64,000 nucleotides of DNA from Erythrobacter sp. GTDB lineage: Bacteria > Pseudomonadota > Alphaproteobacteria > Sphingomonadales > Sphingomonadaceae. A program made the position numbers and the translations under genes. Each line of letters starts with the position of its first letter. The first letter of the stretch is position 1. Location of the stretch: contig JAHEAV010000005.1 in assembly GCA_024642565.1 (NCBI GenBank), positions 1 to 64,000 of the forward strand. Direction: 5' to 3'. Positions 43,509-52,283 of this stretch are shown here, piece after piece. The notes beneath the pieces are model-generated. The model had not been told where the DNA came from. It saw nothing but the letters and a program-made list of their open reading frames with translations, and made no database searches.

Positions 43509-43945
43509 CAAAAGATAGAATCCTGCACCGCTTGATTGCCGACCGTACTGGCGCAATGGCGGTGGAATTCGCGCTACTGGCTCCACTGCTGTTCACCATG
43601 ATGATTGGCATATTCCAGGTCGGCGTTTTCATGCAGAATTACAATGCTGTGCGTTCGCTTGCGTCGGACACCGGCCGCTATGTCATGGTGGAATATCAGA
43701 AGGGCAACAATGTCAACGATACCGACATCCAATCTGTTGCCCGCAGTTTTGCGGTGAATGCACCCTATTTGCTTGATACCAACAGATTGACAGTGACCGC
43801 GACGACCCAAGGGACTTCAAGGATCACCGGGGCGAAGGAAATTTCGGTAAACTTCAATTACCAGCTCGAAGATTTTCTGCCCTTCGTGACGCTTCCGGGC
43901 ACAAATGTAACCTATTCGCGCCCGATCTTTGTCGTAAATAACTAG
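43505..43945 (+). CDS. TadE-type minor pseudopilin (second copy)
   Basis: A 146-residue paralogue: ADRTGAMAVEFALLAPLLFT is the pseudopilin hydrophobic helix with the conserved Glu, followed by FQVGVFMQNYNAVRSLASDT and a small beta-rich domain without cysteines. It is translationally coupled to the preceding TadE gene. No TadA ATPase, RcpA secretin or TadV peptidase is in the window, so assembly must rely on genes elsewhere if a pilus is made. Confidence 0.8.
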   Translation: MTKDRILHRLIADRTGAMAVEFALLAPLLFTMMIGIFQVGVFMQNYNAVRSLASDTGRYVMVEYQKGNNVNDTDIQSVARSFAVNAPYLLDTNRLTVTATTQGTSRITGAKEISVNFNYQLEDFLPFVTLPGTNVTYSRPIFVVNN

Positions 43946-43957
43946 TTCGGTTGGCCG

Positions 43958-45316
43958 CTAAACGTAGCAAACCTTTTTCACGGCAGCGATGATGGAAGCG
44001 CTGTTCAACAAGGCGATTTTCTCGAGATTGGCGGCGTAAGGCAGCGGCACATCTTCATTGCAAACGCGCATGACGGGCGCATCCAGATTGTCGAAGCCAT
44101 CTTCCATGCAGATCGCAATGATTTCAGACGCGATCGAGCATGTTGGCCAACCCTCTTCCGCCACCACCACACGATTTGTCTTGGCCAGACTATCCAGAAC
44201 CGCCTGCTTGTCGAGCGGCCGCAGCGTGCGCAGGTCGATGACTTCCGCCTCGATGCCCTCTGCCGCTAATGTATCGGCCGCTTCCAGTGCGAGCCCGACG
44301 CCGATTGAATAGCTGACGATGGTCACATCGCTGCCTTCGCGCATGATCCGCGCCTTGCCAATGGGCAGCACATGATCATCCAGTTCCGGCAATTCAAAAC
44401 TGCGGCCATAAACAAGCTCATTCTCCAGAAAGACCACTGGATCTTCTGAACGTATGGCGGCCTTCATCAGGCCTTTGGCATCGGAAGCATCATAAGGGGC
44501 GATTACGATCAGACCCGGAACGCTGGCGTACCAAGGTCCATAATTCTGGCTATGCTGCGCGCCAACACGACTGGCTGCACCATTTGGCCCGCGGAACACA
44601 ATCGGACAGCGCATCTGCCCACCAGACATGTAATTTGTCTTGGCCGCAGAATTGATGATGTGGTCGATCGCCTGCATGGCGAAGTTGAAGGTCATGAATT
44701 CCACGATCGGCCGCAAACCGCCCATGGCGGCGCCAGCGCCAATCCCGGCGAAGCCATATTCCGTAATCGGAGTGTCGATAACCCGCTTCGGTCCAAATTC
44801 GGCGAGCAGGCCCTGCGTTACCTTGTAAGCCCCCTGATATTCCGCAACTTCTTCACCCATCACGAAAACACGATCATCACGGCGCATTTCTTCCGCCATA
44901 CCGTCACGCAAGGCTTCGCGCACGGTGACCGTCGCCATATTGGTCCCGGCAGGAATTTCGGGATCATTTTTCGGCTGGATCGCAGCCGGTTTTGCGGCGG
45001 CGGGTGCCGTGTGCACCTCTGCTGTTGTCGGGGCCGATACGGGGGCGGATGCAGGGGCCGGAGCGGCATCCTCGCCCTCACCCGAAATCAAGGCGATTAC
45101 GGTGCCAACGGCAACATTTTCCGTGCCTTCGGGCACCAGGATTTTGCCAACGGTGCCTTCATCGATAGCCTCGAACTCCATCGTCGCCTTGTCGGTTTCG
45201 ATCTCTGCCAGAATATCGCCTGGGCCGACTTGATCGCCTTCCTTGACCAACCATTTGGCAAGCGTGCCTTCCTCCATTGTCGGAGAAAGCGCGGGCATTT
45301 TCAGTTCGACAGCCAT
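43958..45316 (-). CDS. pdhB: Pyruvate dehydrogenase E1 beta with N-terminal lipoyl domain
   Basis: The 452-residue protein begins with a lipoyl domain ([20 protein letters not shown], lipoylated Lys in [13 protein letters not shown], about residues 1-80). An Ala/Pro linker follows, then the E1 beta transketolase-like region ([74 protein letters not shown]). With E1 alpha it decarboxylates pyruvate using thiamine diphosphate. The lipoyl-E1 beta fusion is typical of alphaproteobacteria. Its start overlaps the pdhA stop by one base. Confidence 0.95.
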   Translation of the reverse strand: MAVELKMPALSPTMEEGTLAKWLVKEGDQVGPGDILAEIETDKATMEFEAIDEGTVGKILVPEGTENVAVGTVIALISGEGEDAAPAPASAPVSAPTTAEVHTAPAAAKPAAIQPKNDPEIPAGTNMATVTVREALRDGMAEEMRRDDRVFVMGEEVAEYQGAYKVTQGLLAEFGPKRVIDTPITEYGFAGIGAGAAMGGLRPIVEFMTFNFAMQAIDHIINSAAKTNYMSGGQMRCPIVFRGPNGAASRVGAQHSQNYGPWYASVPGLIVIAPYDASDAKGLMKAAIRSEDPVVFLENELVYGRSFELPELDDHVLPIGKARIMREGSDVTIVSYSIGVGLALEAADTLAAEGIEAEVIDLRTLRPLDKQAVLDSLAKTNRVVVAEEGWPTCSIASEIIAICMEDGFDNLDAPVMRVCNEDVPLPYAANLEKIALLNSASIIAAVKKVCYV

Positions 45317-46398
45317 CAGTAAGACTCCACCAGCACGTCCGTGTAGAGCTCGGCCGGTTCGGGTTCGGGTGAGTTTTCTGCAAAATCGGCAGCCTCGGCC
45401 ACGCGGGCCCGGATTGCCTTGTCGATGGCCTTGATATCGGCTTCGCTACGCCCGCGTTCGGCCAGTTCCTTTTTCAGGCGTTCGATCGGGTCGTTATGAT
45501 CGCGCTGTTCCTGCACTTCTTCGCGGCTGCGGTATTTCGCCGGATCAGACATCGAATGACCGCGGTAACGGTATGTGTTCAGCTCCATCAGAACAGGGCC
45601 TTTGCCCTCACGCACATGCGCGAAGGCGATTTCGGCTGCAGCGCGCACTTCCAGCACGTCCATTCCGTTCACATCCATCCCCGGAATACGGAAAGCTGTG
45701 CCGCGCCGATAGAATTCGGTTTCAGCAGAGCTTCGCTTCACCGCCGTACCCATGGCATAACCGTTGTTTTCGATAACAAATACAATTGGCAGGTTCCACA
45801 GCGCCGCCATGTTGAAAGTTTCGTAAACCTGGCCCTGGTTCGCCGCACCATCACCGAAATAGGCAAGACACAGCCCGCCATCTTCCTTGTATTTATGCGC
45901 AAGCGCCAGACCGCCGCCCAAAGCCACTTGTGCACCAACGATACCATGGCCGCCGTAAAACTTATGTTCGGTGGAGAACATGTGCATCGATCCGCCCTTG
46001 CCCTTGGAAATCCCGGCCTGGCGCCCAGTCAGTTCGGCCATGATAACTTTGGGATCAATGCCATAGGCCAGCATGTGCCCGTGGTCACGATAGCCGGTAA
46101 TAACGCTGTCGAGCCCTTCCTTAAGGGCCGACTGCAAACCCACTGCAACCGCTTCCTGACCAATGTAGAGATGGCAAAAGCCGCCGATCAAACCCAGACC
46201 ATAGAGTTGCCCCGCCTTTTCTTCGAACCGGCGGATAAGCAGCATCTGTTCATAAAATTCCAGCAGCTGATCATCACTTGCCGCAAACTTTCGGTTCGCT
46301 TCATGATCGGCCTGAAGGCTGTGCAGAGCGAAATCGGGATCGGTGCTTGCAGCAGTTGGTTTCGCGGCAACTTTGCGTGTCCGGGCGGGTTTAGCCAA
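45316..46398 (-). CDS. pdhA: Pyruvate dehydrogenase E1 alpha subunit
   Basis: A 360-residue thiamine-diphosphate enzyme subunit: [63 protein letters not shown], and the ThDP motif [20 protein letters not shown]...NN. The phosphorylation-loop-like [11 protein letters not shown] block is also present. It forms the E1 heterotetramer with PdhB. A basic, Ala/Lys-rich N-terminal tail ([19 protein letters not shown]) precedes the catalytic region. pdhC is not adjacent within the window. Confidence 0.95.
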   Translation of the reverse strand: MAKPARTRKVAAKPTAASTDPDFALHSLQADHEANRKFAASDDQLLEFYEQMLLIRRFEEKAGQLYGLGLIGGFCHLYIGQEAVAVGLQSALKEGLDSVITGYRDHGHMLAYGIDPKVIMAELTGRQAGISKGKGGSMHMFSTEHKFYGGHGIVGAQVALGGGLALAHKYKEDGGLCLAYFGDGAANQGQVYETFNMAALWNLPIVFVIENNGYAMGTAVKRSSAETEFYRRGTAFRIPGMDVNGMDVLEVRAAAEIAFAHVREGKGPVLMELNTYRYRGHSMSDPAKYRSREEVQEQRDHNDPIERLKKELAERGRSEADIKAIDKAIRARVAEAADFAENSPEPEPAELYTDVLVESY

Positions 46399-46544
46399 TG
46401 TCTGGAATCCTCAAATTTTCGCTTTTGACGGGCCAAGAAGCCCCCCCTTTGGTCGGGGATGTTATGCCGCAAGCAATCGGGGGGCGCAACGTCCATGCAT
46501 ACGAAATCCGTTACGGCAGCCAAACGCCGCGACCGGGGCAAGCA

Positions 46545-46862
46545 TCACTCGCTGTCGATGATATAAACCACTTCGTCATCATGAACGACGTTGAATTCCT
46601 TGCGGAGCTGTTCGCCCACCATATCCGGATCGGCGTGATCGGGGTTTAACAATGCCACACGGTTGGCAAGTTCATGGTGCTGTTTTTCCAGAACCGCTAT
46701 CTGCGCCTTGCGTTCATCCAGCAAACGCAGATTTTCGCCCCATGCAAGCAGGCCACTCGGCCCCGCTATCGCCAGACCGCCCAGAACAAGCAAAGCCACC
46801 AGGGCAAGCCCTTGCGTCATCTGCTCCCGAGGCAGGCTGATCCGATGTTCCCCCTTTTTCAC
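46545..46862 (-). CDS. ftsB: FtsB/DivIC septum formation initiator
   Basis: A 105-residue bitopic protein: short cytoplasmic N-terminus, one transmembrane helix (LALVALLVLGGLAIAG) and a periplasmic coiled coil (NLRLLDERKAQIAVLEKQHH, ELANRVALL). FtsB joins FtsL and FtsQ in the divisome. The chosen GTG start gives the usual short tail before the membrane helix; the ORF-track TTG adds 12 residues. It lies upstream of pdhA on the same strand, a common arrangement. Confidence 0.85.
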   Translation of the reverse strand: MKKGEHRISLPREQMTQGLALVALLVLGGLAIAGPSGLLAWGENLRLLDERKAQIAVLEKQHHELANRVALLNPDHADPDMVGEQLRKEFNVVHDDEVVYIIDSE

Positions 46863-46916
46863 ATTACCACCAGAATCACAGTTAACCCGCCGATTCAAGC
46901 CTTAAATGTGACGCGA

Positions 46917-48074
46917 TCAATAGGATCGCGGCAAGCCGAGTACGTGCTCGGCCAAATAGCTCAAGATCAGATTGGTCGAAATCGGGGCAACGGTGTAAAG
47001 CCGCGCCTCGCGGAACTTGCGTTCGACGTCATATTCCTCAGCAAAACCAAAGCCTCCATACGTCTGCACACACATATCTGCCGCAGCCCAACTGGCTTCC
47101 GATGCCAGCAGTTTTGCCATATTCGCCTCAGGCCCCGGATTTCCGCCGGCGTCATAGGTTTTTGCGGCATGGTGAACCATCAGTTCAGCGGCTCGCATTT
47201 GCGCAAAGCATCGCGCGATTGGAAACTGGACGCCCTGATTCTTGCCTATCGGATTTCCGAACACCTCACGGCTGCCAGCATATTCTGTGGCCCGTTCGAT
47301 AAACCACTTTGCATCGCCGATGCATTCTGATGCGATCAAAATCCGTTCCGCGTTCATGCCTGACAGGATGTATCGGAAGCCCTTTCCTTCCTCTCCTACC
47401 AATGCTGTGGCGGGTATCCGCATATCGTCGAAGAATATCTCGGTCGTCGAATGATTCATCATGGTGCGGATCGGCTTGATTGTCATACCATTGCCGACAA
47501 GCTTGCGCATGTCGACGAGGAAGATCGAAAGGCCATCGGTCTTGTTCGCCACCTGATCACGCGGTGTCGTTCTGGCGAGCAGCAGCATCAGATCGGAATG
47601 CTCCGCCCGGCTGGTCCAGATCTTTTGCCCGGTGATGACATATTCATCACCGTCACGCCGCGCAAATGTGGTTAGTGAAAGCGTATCTGTTCCGCTGGTC
47701 GGTTCAGAGACGCCAAAAGCTTGCAGTCGCAGTTTGCCAGCCGCAATTCCAGGAAGATAATCCTGCTTCTGTGCTTCGCTGCCATAGCGAAGCAGTGTGT
47801 TCATGACATACATTTGGGCATGGGCCGCTGCACCGTTACATCCTGCGGCCTGGATCTCCTCCATGATCACACAGGCATCATCCAGACTAAGCCCGCTTCC
47901 GCCAAATTCTTCCGGGATCAGGGCGGCCAGATACCCTGCCCTGGTCAACGCATCGACGAATTCGCCTGGGTACGCCCGCTCGCGATCTTTCGTGCGCCAG
48001 TATTCACCGGGAAATTCTTCGCACAAGCCGCGCAGGGCGCGGCGAATCTCGGCTTGTTGATCACTGTCTTGCAT
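46917..48074 (-). CDS. Acyl-CoA dehydrogenase family protein
   Basis: A 385-residue flavoprotein: GYLAALIPEEFGGSGLSLDD, AFGVSEPTSGTDTLSLTTFA (FAD-binding region), YVITGQKIWTSRAEHSDLML, GMNAERILIASECIGDAKW, IARCFAQMRAAEL and YGGFGFAEEYDVERKFREAR. It should oxidise an acyl-CoA at C2-C3 and pass electrons to ETF. The chain-length or branched substrate cannot be read. It is divergent from hppD with about 135 bases between, so shared control with aromatic amino-acid breakdown is possible but unproven. Confidence 0.9.
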   Translation of the reverse strand: MQDSDQQAEIRRALRGLCEEFPGEYWRTKDRERAYPGEFVDALTRAGYLAALIPEEFGGSGLSLDDACVIMEEIQAAGCNGAAAHAQMYVMNTLLRYGSEAQKQDYLPGIAAGKLRLQAFGVSEPTSGTDTLSLTTFARRDGDEYVITGQKIWTSRAEHSDLMLLLARTTPRDQVANKTDGLSIFLVDMRKLVGNGMTIKPIRTMMNHSTTEIFFDDMRIPATALVGEEGKGFRYILSGMNAERILIASECIGDAKWFIERATEYAGSREVFGNPIGKNQGVQFPIARCFAQMRAAELMVHHAAKTYDAGGNPGPEANMAKLLASEASWAAADMCVQTYGGFGFAEEYDVERKFREARLYTVAPISTNLILSYLAEHVLGLPRSY

Positions 48075-48146
48075 CTGAGTTCCCTAGCAGCCCTTGCAAC
48101 GGACTTCTTCCCCTCTTGTGAACGCACTCCCCATCTCCGTACAACT

Positions 48147-48176
48147 TTGACAAGGACCCAAGAATGGGTGTATATA
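48147..48176 (+). promoter_or_regulatory. Sigma70-like promoter of hppD with internal inverted repeat
   Basis: TTGACA (48147-48152), an 18-base spacer and TATATA (48171-48176) form a near-consensus housekeeping promoter about 35 bases upstream of the hppD ATG. The spacer contains ACCCA-AGAA-TGGGT, a perfect five-base inverted repeat centred between the two boxes. That is where a dimeric repressor could block polymerase. The regulator is not identified. Confidence 0.65.
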
Positions 48177-48210
48177 GTTTCTATTGCAACTAACTCATGG
48201 TGATATCCCA

Positions 48211-49317
48211 ATGGCAGACCTGTTCGAAAATCCGATCGGCCTCGACGGCTTCGAATTCGTGGAATTCAGTGCGCCCGAAAAAGGCAAGCTGGAACCTGTA
48301 TTCCAGGCGATGGGCTTCACTATGGTCGCCCGGCACCGTTCGAAAGATGTCCAGCTCTGGCGTCAGGGCGGGATCAATCTGATCGCCAATTACGAACCCA
48401 GGAGCCCGGCAGCCTATTTCGCGGCCGAACATGGGCCCTCCGCCTGCGGAATGGGATTTCGCGTTCGCAACGCCAAATTAGCCTATGAAGAAGCCATCGC
48501 CCGCGGGGCGGAACCTGCGGAAACCCGCACGGGCCCGATGGAACTGCATATTCCCGCAATCCGCGGTATTGGGCATTCGCTGATCTATCTGATCGACCGT
48601 TATGCGGATGAACACCATCAGGGATTATCAATCTACGATATTGATTTCATCTATGAAGATGGCGCCGACAAGTGGCCCGTCGGCGCCGGCATGAAGGTGA
48701 TCGATCACCTAACACACAATGTTTATGGCGGCCGGATGGCGCACTGGGCAGCCTTTTACGAACGCATCTTCAACTTCCGCGAGATTCGCTATTTCGACAT
48801 CAAGGGTGAGTATACCGGCCTCACATCCAAAGCGATGACCGCCCCCGATGGCAAAATCCGTATTCCGCTCAACGAAGAAGGCGCAGGTGGCGGCGGCCAG
48901 ATCGAGGAATATCTGCGCGAATACAATGGCGAAGGCATCCAGCATATCGCGCTGTCGAGCGAAGACCTTTACACTTCCTGGGACCAACTGAAGGCCTTCG
49001 GGACTCCCTTCGCCAGTGCTCCACCTGCTACCTATTACGAAATGCTGGAAGATCGCCTGCCCGGACACGGTGAACCGGTCGAACAGCTCCGCAGCCGCGG
49101 AATTCTTCTCGATGGATCGACCGCTGATGGAGATCCCCGTCTTCTGTTGCAAATCTTTGGCCAGACCGTGATCGGCCCGGTATTTTTCGAATTCATCCAA
49201 CGCAAGAAGGACGAAGGATTTGGAGAAGGCAATTTCACGGCCCTGTTCAAGTCCATCGAAGCGGATCAATTGAAGCGTGGTGCACTTAATCTGGACAGCA
49301 AGGAGCCGGCAGAATGA
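48211..49317 (+). CDS. hppD: 4-Hydroxyphenylpyruvate dioxygenase
   Basis: The 368-residue enzyme has two vicinal-oxygen-chelate halves. The Fe(II) ligands are His in [12 protein letters not shown], His in [11 protein letters not shown] and Glu in [11 protein letters not shown]. Other HPPD blocks are [18 protein letters not shown] and RIPLNEE. It converts 4-hydroxyphenylpyruvate to homogentisate in tyrosine degradation. The start is the ATG at 48211; the ORF-track version begins at a TTG in the leader. The next gene overlaps its stop (ATGA) and is a single VOC protein. Confidence 0.94.
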   Translation: MADLFENPIGLDGFEFVEFSAPEKGKLEPVFQAMGFTMVARHRSKDVQLWRQGGINLIANYEPRSPAAYFAAEHGPSACGMGFRVRNAKLAYEEAIARGAEPAETRTGPMELHIPAIRGIGHSLIYLIDRYADEHHQGLSIYDIDFIYEDGADKWPVGAGMKVIDHLTHNVYGGRMAHWAAFYERIFNFREIRYFDIKGEYTGLTSKAMTAPDGKIRIPLNEEGAGGGGQIEEYLREYNGEGIQHIALSSEDLYTSWDQLKAFGTPFASAPPATYYEMLEDRLPGHGEPVEQLRSRGILLDGSTADGDPRLLLQIFGQTVIGPVFFEFIQRKKDEGFGEGNFTALFKSIEADQLKRGALNLDSKEPAE

Positions 49318-49859
49318 CAAGTCATGCGGTCAAACTCGGCGGCGTTCATCACGCGGCCTATCGCTGCAAGGATGCCAGAGAAACGGTCGAATGGTATGGC
49401 CGCGTGCTGGGCATGGAATACACGTCGGCCTTTTCGGAAGACAAGGTGCCATCCACCGGGGAACATGACCCCTATATGCATGTCTTCCTGGACGCCGGGA
49501 ATAACAACATATTGGCCTTCTTCGAACTGCCAACGCAACCGGACATGGGCCGCGATCCCAACACGCCGATGTGGGTCCAGCATCTGGCGTTTCGCGTTGC
49601 ATCAGAAGAAGACCTGCTGGCCGCGAAGGCCCATATCGAAGCGCAAGGTGTGGACGTGTTGGGCCCCACGCACCACGGCATATTCAAGTCGATCTATTTC
49701 TTCGATCCAAACGGCCATCGAATCGAGCTGGCAGCCGATATCGGTACGCCAGATCAATACGCCGAATTGAAACGGGTGGCGATGCCCATGCTGGAGGAAT
49801 GGAGCCTGACCAAGAAGGCTCCGCGCCATGCAGACTGGCTGCACGCCGCGAACGAATAA
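49314..49859 (+). CDS. VOC (glyoxalase/dioxygenase fold) protein
   Basis: This 181-residue protein has one vicinal-oxygen-chelate module: [27 protein letters not shown]-type turn, [17 protein letters not shown] and [14 protein letters not shown]. His, Glu, His and Glu candidates for metal binding are in place. It could be a ring-cleavage or isomerase-type enzyme; the overlap with hppD suggests a step in tyrosine or homogentisate metabolism. The reaction is not determined by sequence alone. Confidence 0.8.
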   Translation: MTSHAVKLGGVHHAAYRCKDARETVEWYGRVLGMEYTSAFSEDKVPSTGEHDPYMHVFLDAGNNNILAFFELPTQPDMGRDPNTPMWVQHLAFRVASEEDLLAAKAHIEAQGVDVLGPTHHGIFKSIYFFDPNGHRIELAADIGTPDQYAELKRVAMPMLEEWSLTKKAPRHADWLHAANE

Positions 49860-49875
49860 GCCCATTAGGAAATGA

Positions 49876-49952
49876 TGGTGCGCCCGACAGGATTTGAACC
49901 TGTGGCCCCCAGATTAGGAATCTGGTGCTCTATCCTGCTGAGCTACGGGCGC
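49876..49952 (-). tRNA. tRNA-Arg (anticodon CCU)
   Basis: The minus strand holds a 77-nt cloverleaf: acceptor GCGCCCG with CGGGCGC, A and encoded CCA; D arm AGCTCAGCAGGATAGAGC; anticodon arm CAGATTCCTAATCTG with anticodon CCT; T arm CAGGTTCAAATCCTG. It reads AGG arginine codons, which are rare in GC-rich genomes. tRNA-Arg genes often serve as integration sites, but no integrase or duplicated 3' end is visible nearby. Confidence 0.96.
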
Positions 49953-49992
49953 ACTCGGGACGCCGTTTAGATAGCGCAGCCGCGCTTGGCAA

Positions 49993-50454
49993 TCAGTTGA
50001 GATCGTCTGGCGGCGCAACCGGGAATGGCAAAGGTGCAACGGCAATGCCTTCGTCAACCAGATCCTGTGCCTCTTTCAGTGTTGCCTGACCATGGATGCT
50101 TTCCGCATTCACTTCCCCATAATGGATAGCGCGCGATTTCTCCGCAAATTTATCACCCACCCAGGTGCTGTTCCGCAGCGCTTTGGCTTGCGCCTGCGCA
50201 AGGCTGGCCATCGCCTGAGCGACTTCGGGCGGCATCGTCATGTTCGTTACCGGCTTCGCGGATACAGCCGGCGCCTTTTGCCGATTTCCTTTTGTCGGCA
50301 CAGCCGGTGCCATAGGTGCCTTTGCCACGTGCACAGAATCGCATTGTGGGCAGGTAAGTAATCCGCGCGCCTGCTGGTTGGAAAAATCCTCAGTGGACGC
50401 GAACCATCCTTCAAAGCGGTGCCCATCGTGGCAGGAAAGATCGAAGACTATCAT
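49993..50454 (-). CDS. DUF1178 family protein
   Basis: A 153-residue protein beginning MIVFDLSCHDGHRFEGWFAS with a zinc-ribbon-like pair of cysteine/histidine groups (CHDGH and CPQCDS). A variable Ala/Pro linker follows, then the conserved C-terminal block STWVGDKFAEKSRAIHYGE and LPFPVAP. DUF1178 is a widespread alpha- and betaproteobacterial family of unknown function. It overlaps the stop of the nitrilase-like gene and is probably cotranscribed with it and grxC. Confidence 0.88.
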   Translation of the reverse strand: MIVFDLSCHDGHRFEGWFASTEDFSNQQARGLLTCPQCDSVHVAKAPMAPAVPTKGNRQKAPAVSAKPVTNMTMPPEVAQAMASLAQAQAKALRNSTWVGDKFAEKSRAIHYGEVNAESIHGQATLKEAQDLVDEGIAVAPLPFPVAPPDDLN

Positions 50455-51275
50455 GGCGTCCCTGATCTAGGGATATCGCGGCGATTGGCAAGGCTGGGCA
50501 GCTGAGCGCGAACCTCTGAAATGCGTCCAAGATCAATCTCAGCAAAACCCACACCCTGCTCTATCCCCATGTCCAGCAGGACTTCACCCCATGGATCGAC
50601 CACCAGACTGTGTCCGAAGGTGCTTCGGCCATCGTCATGCGTGCCAGTCTGCGCGGCTGCAACGACATATGCACTCGCTTCAATGCCGCGGGCGCGTTGC
50701 AAGACATGCCAATGTGCCCGGCCGGTCGGCACGGTAAAGGCAGCCGGTATGGCGATAACGTCGCAGGCCAACCGCCCAAGCGCATCGAATAGTGCAGGAA
50801 ACCGCAAATCGTAACAAATCGTGAGGCCCACTCGGCCCAATGGTGTTTCCGCTGTCACCACCTCACTGCCGGCGCGGTAGGCTGAGGATTCACGCCAACT
50901 CTCGCCCGATGCAAGATCGACATCAAACATATGCATCTTGTCGTAGCGAACCGAAATTGCGCCTTCATCGTCGATCAAAAAGGATCGGTTGACCCATTTT
51001 CCATCGTCCGCGGCGACAGCGAGCGAGCCCAGGGCCACCCAAACCCCGTTTGCACGGGCCGCCGCACATACGGCAGCAAGAACCGGACTTTGGCCTTCCG
51101 CCACGATATGCGGTTCCGCGCGTTTGCGATCCCGGTCCAGCAAACCCGACATTTCCGGTGTGAAAAGCATTGCTGCACCGCCTTGCCGGGCCTGGCCCAC
51201 AGCAGCAACAATCACGTCAGCATTGGCCATGGGATCAATCCCACTGGTCATCTGCAGGACAGCAACGCGGACCAT
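50451..51275 (-). CDS. Carbon-nitrogen hydrolase (nitrilase superfamily, Nit-like)
   Basis: A 274-residue amidase-fold enzyme with the catalytic triad Glu in LFTPEMSGLLD, Lys in RYDKMHMFDVD and Cys in GLTICYDLRFPALF. HWHVLQRARGIEASAYV and SLVVDPWGEVLLDMG complete the Nit1/Nit2 pattern. The close relatives hydrolyse deaminated glutathione or omega-amides, which fits the glutaredoxin gene two bases upstream. The exact substrate is inferred from context. Confidence 0.88.
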   Translation of the reverse strand: MVRVAVLQMTSGIDPMANADVIVAAVGQARQGGAAMLFTPEMSGLLDRDRKRAEPHIVAEGQSPVLAAVCAAARANGVWVALGSLAVAADDGKWVNRSFLIDDEGAISVRYDKMHMFDVDLASGESWRESSAYRAGSEVVTAETPLGRVGLTICYDLRFPALFDALGRLACDVIAIPAAFTVPTGRAHWHVLQRARGIEASAYVVAAAQTGTHDDGRSTFGHSLVVDPWGEVLLDMGIEQGVGFAEIDLGRISEVRAQLPSLANRRDIPRSGTP

Positions 51276-51277
51276 GC

Positions 51278-51541
51278 CTATCGGCCCAGCAATGCGTCGA
51301 GCTTGCCCGCGCGTTCAAGGGCCATCAGATCGTCCGAACCGCCCACATAGGTTTCGCCAATGAAAATCTGTGGAACCGTTTGCGCATTTGGTGCCCGTTC
51401 AAGCATCTCGACTTTTTTTGGTCCGCCCATGGTGATGTCAAATTCGTTATAGCGGGCGCCCTTGCCGTCCAGCAGCTGCTTGGCACGAAAACAGTAACCG
51501 CATCCGAACTTGGTATAAATGTCGATCGTGGGTTGGTTCAT
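51278..51541 (-). CDS. grxC: Glutaredoxin 3
   Basis: An 87-residue thioredoxin-fold protein with the dithiol active site Cys14-Gly-Tyr-Cys17 (TKFGCGYCFRAK), the cis-proline motif QTVPQIFIG and the GGSDDLMALE C-terminal block of glutaredoxin 3. It reduces protein disulfides and mixed disulfides with glutathione. It heads the small operon grxC-nitrilase-DUF1178. It is divergent from hsp20. Confidence 0.94.
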   Translation of the reverse strand: MNQPTIDIYTKFGCGYCFRAKQLLDGKGARYNEFDITMGGPKKVEMLERAPNAQTVPQIFIGETYVGGSDDLMALERAGKLDALLGR

Positions 51542-51581
51542 TGATGATCCTTAATTCGTGCGCGGCCGCACCTGGCAAAAT

Positions 51582-51610
51582 CTTGACGCGCGAAGTTCCC
51601 TTCCTATCTT
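51582..51610 (+). promoter_or_regulatory. Heat-shock (sigma32-type) promoter of hsp20
   Basis: CTTGAC (51582-51587), a 15-base spacer and CCTATCTT (51603-51610) match the alphaproteobacterial RpoH pattern of CTTG followed by CYTATNT at this distance. Transcription would start about 51617, giving a leader of roughly 100 nt that contains the thermometer hairpins. Heat control would thus act at both transcription and translation. Confidence 0.65.
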
Positions 51611-51619
51611 ACAAGTAGC

Positions 51620-51710
51620 GTCGTGCGCCGCAACGGGCATGACGCATTCATTGCAAGGAACGTTTCAATTGCGGGCCTTGTGCTGTTCAAATTGCTCAAC
51701 AGAGGATTTG
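51620..51710 (+). ncRNA. ROSE-type RNA thermometer in the hsp20 leader
   Basis: The 3' hairpin is CAAA-TTGCTC-AACA-GAGGA-TTTG (51688-51710). The ribosome site GAGGA pairs with the TTGCT anti-SD, five bases facing four, leaving the G-G contact that defines ROSE elements, and an outer CAAA/TTTG helix closes it. The hsp20 ATG lies nine bases beyond the GAGGA. Upstream, GTCGTGC (51620-51626) pairs with GCATGAC (51637-51643), and GCAA/TTGC (51653-51672) can form a second stem. Heating would melt the weak 3' hairpin and free the ribosome site. Structures were drawn by eye. Confidence 0.75.
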
Positions 51711-51715
51711 CCTAC

Positions 51716-52195
51716 ATGTCACGTTTTGATTTTACTCCTTACCGCCGCTCCACTGTCGGTTTTGACCGCTTGTTCGATTTACTCGAAAGTCAGGCGCGCA
51801 CCGCTGGCGGCGACAATTACCCGCCCTTCAACATTCTCAAGCAGGGCGAAGATAATTACCGCATCACCTTGGCCGTCGCCGGCTTCAAGCCTGCTGATCT
51901 CGATATTACGGCACAGCAAAATCTGCTGATCGTGCAAGGTAGAAAGCGCGACGAAAACGAAGCCGATGGGGAATTGCTGCATCTCGGCATTGCCAATCGC
52001 GGCTTCGAACGCCGCTTTGAGCTGGCCGATTTCGTTCGCGTGGAAAACGCGAAGTTGGAAGACGGCCTTCTGGCAATCGACCTGATCCGGGAAGTTCCCG
52101 AAGCAATGAAGCCTAAAAAGATCATGGTGAATGGCCAGGCCACGCTCGAAATCGTCAATAATGACAAAGGCTCAGGCAAAGCCAACGCAGCCTGA
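51716..52195 (+). CDS. Small heat-shock protein, Hsp20 family
   Basis: From the ATG at 51716 this is a 159-residue alpha-crystallin-type chaperone. The N-terminal arm MSRFDFTPYRRSTVGFDRLF is IbpA/HspA-like, the crystallin domain spans about residues 38-130 (NILKQGEDNYRITLAVAGFK, GLLAIDLIREVPEA), and an extension follows. It binds unfolding proteins during heat stress. The ORF-track start 31 codons upstream would translate the thermometer leader and is rejected. A strong terminator follows the stop. Confidence 0.92.
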   Translation: MSRFDFTPYRRSTVGFDRLFDLLESQARTAGGDNYPPFNILKQGEDNYRITLAVAGFKPADLDITAQQNLLIVQGRKRDENEADGELLHLGIANRGFERRFELADFVRVENAKLEDGLLAIDLIREVPEAMKPKKIMVNGQATLEIVNNDKGSGKANAA

Positions 52196-52213
52196 TCAAG
52201 CCATCCCTGAACC

Positions 52214-52246
52214 GCGGCCCGTTCCTCATCGAGCGGGCCGCTTTTT
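52214..52246 (+). terminator. Rho-independent terminator of hsp20
   Basis: GCGGCCCG and CGGGCCGC form a perfect eight-base GC stem with a 12-base loop, immediately followed by TTTTT. It starts 19 bases after the hsp20 stop, in the correct orientation. Confidence 0.9.
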
Positions 52247-52283
52247 GGTGCGCGGGTCGGAATGAAAAGAGTTCACGAATAAA

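Noticed and set aside
49876-49952. tRNA-Arg as a genomic-island attachment site
   Set aside because: No integrase, direct repeat of the tRNA 3' end, or foreign-looking genes are found on either side.
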